From Epithemia pelagica (lineage: Eukaryota > Bacillariophyta > Bacillariophyceae > Surirellales > Surirellaceae), in contig OX337236.1 of NCBI GenBank assembly GCA_946965045.2, positions 1,488,001-1,552,000 of the forward strand: a DNA stretch of 64,000 nucleotides, written 5' to 3'. The position numbers were made by a program, and so were the translations under genes. Shown one piece after another: positions 58,432 to 64,000 of the stretch (position 1 is the stretch's first letter; each line of letters starts with the position of its first letter). Below the pieces are notes generated by a model, which was not told the DNA's origin, made no database searches, and saw only the letters and a program-made list of their open reading frames with translations.

Positions 58432-59589
58432 ATGTTTCGACGTAAATTTCAATCCAATGGTGGGGGTGGCTTGCCCACAAGTGGTTTACCTACGTCAAGT
58501 GGAGGAGGGGGAGGAGGATCTTCGTCAATCTTTAACTTGGGTGGCACAGGGTCGTCCGTGGACGGTTCCGCCCGAAGCATTCATTTGCAAGCACCGGTCG
58601 TGACCAAATGGAATCGCAGCAGTCGTGCTGTCAAGACTTCGTACATGGTCACATTGGTTTCCTTCTTTGTCATTATATTTGGTTGGAGGTCCTTGTCCTA
58701 TTATCATGCCAAGGTGCACGTGGAATGCAACACTGTCACGTGTACCGTCACGGCTCGTGGGGTGGGAGGCAAACCAGTCAAGGTGGCCGACATACCCCGA
58801 CACCAATTGACAGGTGCTAAACCAGTCAAGGTGAATGCGAAGGGTGTCGTAGTAAAGCATGACGTCAACTTGAACGAAGAATGGAAGTACGAAGTGAACA
58901 AGAAAAAGAAAAGCAGTGCCAACAACTATAAGGGACCGGACAAGGATGGGAATTTCTTGACCTATGTTGTCATGATGAACAATCGAGATCCAAGCGAAGA
59001 AACAAAACAGAAAGAATCCAACACAAACCCAGATCAACCACAATTTGATGAATATGGAGAACTTATCAATGTAAAGAAGGAAGAAGACCGTCCTCCTTCG
59101 GTTGATTTGTCAGCCTTGTTTCCGTTTATGGTTCGAAGCGACAATTCCCAAGACCGGCATGCCTTTTACATTGTATTGCGACAACACGGTATGGCTCAAG
59201 CACGTCGTCGTGTTCGATCTATGGTCCAAAAGGTGGATTCGTACGCCAAACGACGTCGTCACAAATTGAACCTCAAGGAGAGTACATCTCCCGATTGGAA
59301 GGCAGTCTTAATGTTGGTCTTGGGTGGATGCGTCTTTTTGCTGTCCCTCTTGTTGGCCTTGTTTTGGGAAGAAGATGAAGCACTGGGCCATCAACCGGCG
59401 GGAGGACCGGGAGCGCGGCGACGAAACCCACAGCACCACCAACCCTCACGGCAATCGCAACGACAAATCAAGTCGGCCATGAACAAGAATCCCTACCAAC
59501 GAGCCATGCCTTCCAGATATGAAGTCTCGACCGCTCCTAAAACGATGAGCAATTCCATGAACAGTTCGAATGTACGACGGAGAAATTAA
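58432..59589 (+). CDS. Two-pass membrane protein of unknown function
   Basis: 385 residues. A Gly/Ser-rich N-terminus (about 1-45) is followed by a first transmembrane helix at about 71-90 (YMVTLVSFFVIIFGWRSLSYY), a 200-residue loop with basic and charged stretches (EVNKKKKSSANNYK) and a folded-looking part (FLTYVVMMNNRDPSEE; ALFPFMVRSDNSQDRHAFYIV). A second helix lies at about 290-312 (VLMLVLGGCVFLLSLLLALF), then a basic Gln/Arg-rich tail. No signal-peptide cleavage site is evident. No family recognised. One exon. Confidence 0.75.
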   Translation: MFRRKFQSNGGGGLPTSGLPTSSGGGGGGSSSIFNLGGTGSSVDGSARSIHLQAPVVTKWNRSSRAVKTSYMVTLVSFFVIIFGWRSLSYYHAKVHVECNTVTCTVTARGVGGKPVKVADIPRHQLTGAKPVKVNAKGVVVKHDVNLNEEWKYEVNKKKKSSANNYKGPDKDGNFLTYVVMMNNRDPSEETKQKESNTNPDQPQFDEYGELINVKKEEDRPPSVDLSALFPFMVRSDNSQDRHAFYIVLRQHGMAQARRRVRSMVQKVDSYAKRRRHKLNLKESTSPDWKAVLMLVLGGCVFLLSLLLALFWEEDEALGHQPAGGPGARRRNPQHHQPSRQSQRQIKSAMNKNPYQRAMPSRYEVSTAPKTMSNSMNSSNVRRRN

Positions 59590-60845
59590 GTTATGTGTTT
59601 TCCCAATGTGTGGAGACTGTTGTTTCTTGCATTCGAATGCTCACTATTCCACAATCGATCGAGCTAATTCCTTATTTAACGGACAGGGTACATGTACTTG
59701 ATTCTTCTTTGCTAGCGGTACCAACGAGCAACCTCGAACAAATGATCTGCACCTTTCAATTTACCCATGACGAATTATCACACTTTGTAAGAACGATCGT
59801 GTAGCCTTCATGGAAAGGCTATCTTTACCCGAAAAAACTCTTTGTAGCGACTCCCAAGGCCGCACGGAAACACTTTCTATCTACCTACCTACCTAGATTT
59901 GCAAAATCTTCGTGCAATTGTACGAGAAAACATCAATTGCTTGCGCTCACGATTGCTTCCAAGATAGATTTTGGTATGTATTCGTCCTTGGTCTACATGG
60001 ATACGATCCAACGCATGGTGGCGTACATTGTATTCGTATGGATACGATCCAACGCATCGTGCGGTCCAATGTCCCTTTGGTTGGAGCAATGCCATGGAGC
60101 ATTCGTGCTCTGCATGCCAAGTGGCGGTGTGACTACAGACTACAACATGTATTGATTCCAAAAAACGCAAAAGAAGGAACTTTATGTTTCCTTTATCGAG
60201 TCTATCAAACAACATCAAACCAATGCCAAAGACAAGATTGTGAGAAAGCGGAACTATGAACTATTCCTCTATCTAACACAATCGTTTTATGCAACAACGA
60301 GTAGATAGACGAACGGGGTCAGTCGCGGAGAATTTGAATACTGCCCAGCGCGTTTTCTCATTCCCATGGCGATCAGTGTGAGTACAGTTTAGAGCACAGA
60401 ACGTCCCCCGGGGCAATTTGGAAAAGATACTATATGCCATAATGTAGATGATACTCCTAATTAATTGAATTCAAATGGCTTTCATGACGTCATAATAAAT
60501 AGGCATCCCCCGTATTCAATCTCTTCAGCGCTGTAGAAAGCAAATGATTGACAAAATTCAAATCCAATCGAAACCCCCCGGACTGCTCACACAAATCTTC
60601 AAACGCAATGTTGTGGTTTCAAAACCCAAACTAACATTTCGATCCTTCATCCATTAAATTTCTTTTTTGGGGACCATCCTCTTCTTGGTCGACGACGACG
60701 AAACAACAATCGGAACCCACTATTCTGGTTGTTGAGATTTGCAAAGTCCAATTCGCCTTTCGTTTTTTCTTTTCGTTTTCGTTCATCGAATCGAGACCCT
60801 TTCTCTTTCCAAAAACGTTACGATCGAAACGAGTTTTGAAACAGC
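59590..60845. other. Long intergenic region with a short tandem duplication
   Basis: About 1.26 kb, the promoter side of the MYB gene. ATGGATACGATCCAACGCAT occurs at 59997-60016 and 60038-60057 (period 41). Frames at 59912-60259 run through this duplication on both strands and are not convincing genes. A CTAC(CTAC) tetranucleotide run lies at about 59880-59894. Confidence 0.55.
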
Positions 60846-63585
60846 ATGAGCATCGGCGTTGGTAATGTGGACACGAACGAAAACAACCCCAATGTACCGC
60901 TTGGAAGAAATCCATCAGCGCCTTCGTCTTTAAATGGCTTGAAAGGCAACATCCCTACTTTGGGAAAGCCTGATGTGGCGCCTTTGTCCAAAGCGGCAGC
61001 CAAGAAAAAAGTGGCTCCCCTTCGCAGTCGATCCAATGGCGTCAACGCCGCGTCTGTGGCCAACAATCATCTCCTTATGGACCCTGCTGCTTCGAAAAAG
61101 AAAAAGGGACCTCCCGTCGCACTCAAGCCACCTAATGCAGCGGCAGCCGCGGCCGCAGCCGCTGCCTTTTATGCGCCCCCACCCTACATGGCCTACGGAC
61201 CACCACCCATGGGAATGCCGCCACCTCCTCCCGGTAAGGCGGGTCAATATGCACCACCACCTCATCCAGCCTATGGCTACCCTCATCCTGCCGCCTATCC
61301 AATGCATCATCACCATCCTCATCATCCGGTCTATGCCTTTCCTCCTCCACCCTATCCCATGCCAACCGCCAGACCAACCAAGGCGGTCACCAAAAAGCCA
61401 AAGAAATCCAAAGCAGCCGCCTCAAAAGCTGCCAAACAAGCACAACAGTCCAAAAAGGTGGCTGCTGCACCTGTAGCTCCTCCACCCCCCGTGCCGTCCA
61501 GTTCCAACGAGGCACTGAAACATCGAATGGCCAGTCGACCACTTCCAATTACCTCTGCACAACAACCTCCAAGTGCGCCTCTTGGAGTGCCTGGAGCCAT
61601 CCCAGGAGATGCCAAGCAAGGAGGAGGACATCCTCTTACTGACATGGATCGACGAGATACCAAACCACAAGTAATGGCTCCTTCTGTAGAGTCTGCCGAG
61701 ACTTCCTGGACTAAGGACGACGATGAGAAACTCAAAACTCTAGTAGAAGAACACGGGAGCAAGAATTGGGACATTATAGCCAAAAAAATGCCAGGCCGAT
61801 CGGAACAAAGCTGTGTTTCGCGATGGCAAAAGGTTTTGAAACCTCAATTGGTCAAGGGACCATGGACCGAAGAGGAAGACAAGAAGCTCATGGAACTCGT
61901 AAAAGAAGTTGGGGCCAAACGATGGACTCACATTGCAGGGGAACTACCGGGTCGAAACGGTAAACAATGCCGAGAGCGATGGCATAATCATTTGAATCCT
62001 TCCATTACCAAAAGGGCGTGGAATGTCGAAGAAGACCGAACCATCTTGGAATGCCACATGTCCATGGGGAATAAATGGGCTGGAATCGCCAAGTATCTTC
62101 CGGGAAGGTAAGTTGTTTTTCCGTAGCAGTATTTGTGGATACGATGAGACCGAGCAACTGATTCCAATTATGTTGTTTGTTTCTAGAACTGACAATGCCA
62201 TCAAGAATCATTGGAACTCGTCCATGAGGAAAAAGGTCGAGAAATATCTGGCACACAAGTTGGGAGTTGACGAATCACAAATCAAGCCCAGAGAAGACGG
62301 TCGGTACGATGGCATGCTGAACGATGTCGATAACTTACTGAGAGCTGTACGGGAATCAGAGCCATCGTCACGAGGAAGCAGTCAATCGAAACGAGCAAAG
62401 TTAAATGCCGCTTCTGCATCTGTCGCCTCGGCATCTCGCATAGGTTTCTTTCCCTACCCCTCCCTGTCGACCTATGCCAACTATTTGTCAACAGGAGAAA
62501 GTGCAGTGTTGCCCTCCACTGCGTGGACATCATGGGCCAGTCAAACAACCTCTCCCTACATAACGGCCCCTCAAACACCACCAGGTGAGAAGAAGGCCGA
62601 TGGCGAATGTTTAAGCGCCAGAAAATCCATTTTCGATGAGACTTCGCCCGGTCTGTTTGGAGGGAACTTGGAAGAACGACTAGGCAACAGTCCTTCGTTT
62701 GGAAAAGTTCAGGGAATGACTCCAGGATCTACCTTTGGAGACACATGTACCACCCCATTCCCCAGCGATACTCAAATGAAGCTGTCACCAGAGGAAGCGG
62801 AAAGCCTTAACAAGACTTTATTTTCCGAAGGAGTCATGACCCCCTTTCCCAAGACTCCCAACTTGAATCAACACCGGCCGAGGGAAGCAATACGATTTCA
62901 CATTGGTTCCATTGAAAAAGAAAACAAAACCAAGATCAGCAACATGAGGTTTGGCGGCTGCGTTCCGATATCGCCCCTGGCGGACAAACGGTCAAGAGCG
63001 GGTCTGTATGACGAGGATGTCTCCATGGATCAAGACTCGGGACCTAGCTTTCCAGACCTGGAAAGGTCAAAGTCTCCCACAGAACAAAAGAATACGTCAC
63101 AGTTTGAAGACGTAATGCCGCCACCAAAGCCGTTCTCCAGCGAGGTTGTCAATCATCTTGCACCTTCTACGGCCAAAAAATCCCATGAGAAAACACCGAC
63201 ACGGGACGTTGATCTGTTTGTTGTACCACCCCATTCGATTGACGCAGACAAGTTTTTGAAGGATTTGGAAACACCAGCCACTAGTCGAACCGTGGAGATG
63301 GGCGAGTCCTTTTGGAATGATGATCCGGACGCAGGGTTGAGTCCAATGCCCATGCATTTCACACCCGCAAGTCGCACAGTTAAAGCAAGCGACAACAATG
63401 CAAGTTCGACCAAGAAAAGGCCCCTGTCGTCAGAGCCATGTCCCGGTCATCAGTCCACGTCGAGTCCTCCAGATTTCAAACGACACAGGAACGAAAGTAG
63501 TAGTCAAGAACAGCAAGCTTCAATTCCAGAGGAGAACAAACGATCCTCCGAAACCAACCATGGAGTCGTTTCGGTCTCCCAGTAG
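60846..63585 (+). CDS. Three-repeat MYB (MYB3R-type) transcription factor, two exons
   Basis: Exon 1 is 60846-62107, the intron is 62108-62186 (79 bp, GTAAGT...TCTAG) and exon 2 is 62187-63585, joined in phase 2 for 886 residues. The N-terminus is Ala/Pro/His-rich (poly-Ala about 98-108; a run of His near 155). R1 starts SWTKDDDEKLKTLVEEHGSK (about 290), R2 starts GPWTEEEDKKLMELVKEVGA (about 342) and R3 starts RAWNVEEDRTILECHMSMGN (about 394) and ends in TDNAIKNHWNSSMRKK. The intron falls inside R3 after AKYLPGR. The long C-terminal half has many SP/TP sites (TPFPKTPN), as in cyclin/CDK-controlled MYB3R factors that act on G2/M genes. That regulation is inference from the family. Confidence 0.95.
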
Positions 63586-64000
63586 CACGATTGATGGGAC
63601 CTTTTCTCCTAGAAGTTAGACGTAAGACATAACGTAGTACGAAACAGTGATGACAATGACAAAAATGTGAAACGCCATTCATCGTCTATCTACCTATGTA
63701 CTCCTACTCCTAGGTTGTTTTGTCCTAAAAAGAAACTGGTTGTCGGTTGTCCATAGGCGATCGCGGGATTCGATTTCCATCTGCTAGCTATAGGAAGCTC
63801 GTGCGCGAGCACATAGGTAGATAGCGATCGTGCAACTGCTAGCTAGGGGTGGACAGCGGAGTACCTACCGTAAACCGTGAACGGTTGCCTACTCCACAAT
63901 CCAAAAAGAATAGCTAGTTTCCTTGTGCAGATTTTTAAACACGAAACTAGTGGTAGAAATAGCTTAAACGGATTGGTACGGTAAGAATTGGGGCTATCCC
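63586..64000. other. Downstream flank of the MYB gene, nothing coding seen
   Basis: 415 bp to the window edge. A 14-bp palindrome GCTCGTGCGCGAGC lies at about 63797-63810, and TAGCTA/CTAGCTA motifs recur between 63782 and 63920. Confidence 0.5.

Noticed and set aside
59912-60259. 115-codon plus-strand frame
   Set aside because: Runs through a 41-bp tandem duplication, is also open on the minus strand, and has no features.
1-64000. CRISPR arrays, rRNA genes and bacterial-type operons
   Set aside because: No regularly spaced repeats, no rRNA-like sequence, and gene structure is clearly eukaryotic.

Overview
The window is nuclear DNA of a diatom, probably a pennate one; I cannot name the species. 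The main evidence is a set of nucleus-encoded proteins whose signal peptides end in an ASAFAP-like motif, the plastid-import signature of diatoms and related algae: a sigma factor, an NFACT-R protein, an 800-residue unknown protein and, more weakly, a cold-shock protein and a fibrillin. Other support comes from short GT-AG introns of about 80-130 bp, tight gene packing, a chrysolaminarin-type SKN1/KRE6 beta-glucan enzyme, and retroelements of stramenopile type.

Bases 1-8500 hold the 3' end of one gene, one copy of a 594-bp repeat, the plastid sigma factor, a lysine-rich unknown gene, and two non-autonomous DNA transposons: a 1.7-kb element with 46-bp inverted ends in a TA context, and a 792-bp PIF/Harbinger-like element with TAA duplications. 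Bases 8489-19726 hold a compact gene run: the NFACT-R protein, eIF5B (two exons), a plastid protein with a duplicated 47-residue motif, a SAM methyltransferase and a spliced unknown gene.

Bases 19933-34688 are one nested insertion. A full-length non-LTR retrotransposon (ORF1 plus an endonuclease/RT/RNase H ORF2) is flanked by a 17-bp target duplication and ends in T14. A copia-type gag-pol element sits in its 3' UTR. I find no direct LTRs on that inner element. Its ends are 49-bp terminal INVERTED repeats flanked by a 4-bp duplication (TGAG), and gag and pol lie in one frame separated by a single TGA. This is the most unusual object in the window.

Bases 34689-64000 return to ordinary genes: a J-domain protein whose upstream region was split by the insertion, a small unknown gene, the cold-shock-domain protein, a proline/serine-rich unknown gene, and the second copy of the 594-bp repeat followed by a Uma2-like gene. 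Then come another disordered protein, a NYN-type ribonuclease, an M3 oligopeptidase, a small secreted protein, a fibrillin, the SKN1/KRE6-like enzyme, eIF2A, a probable 55-residue two-exon gene, a two-pass membrane protein and a three-repeat MYB factor. The genes are mostly housekeeping or organelle functions with no operon-like logic. Several pairs are divergent with less than 300 bp between starts (15786/16062, 47779/48042, 51541/51838, 58392/58432) and may share promoters. All calls come from reading sequence and translations by eye; no database search was run.
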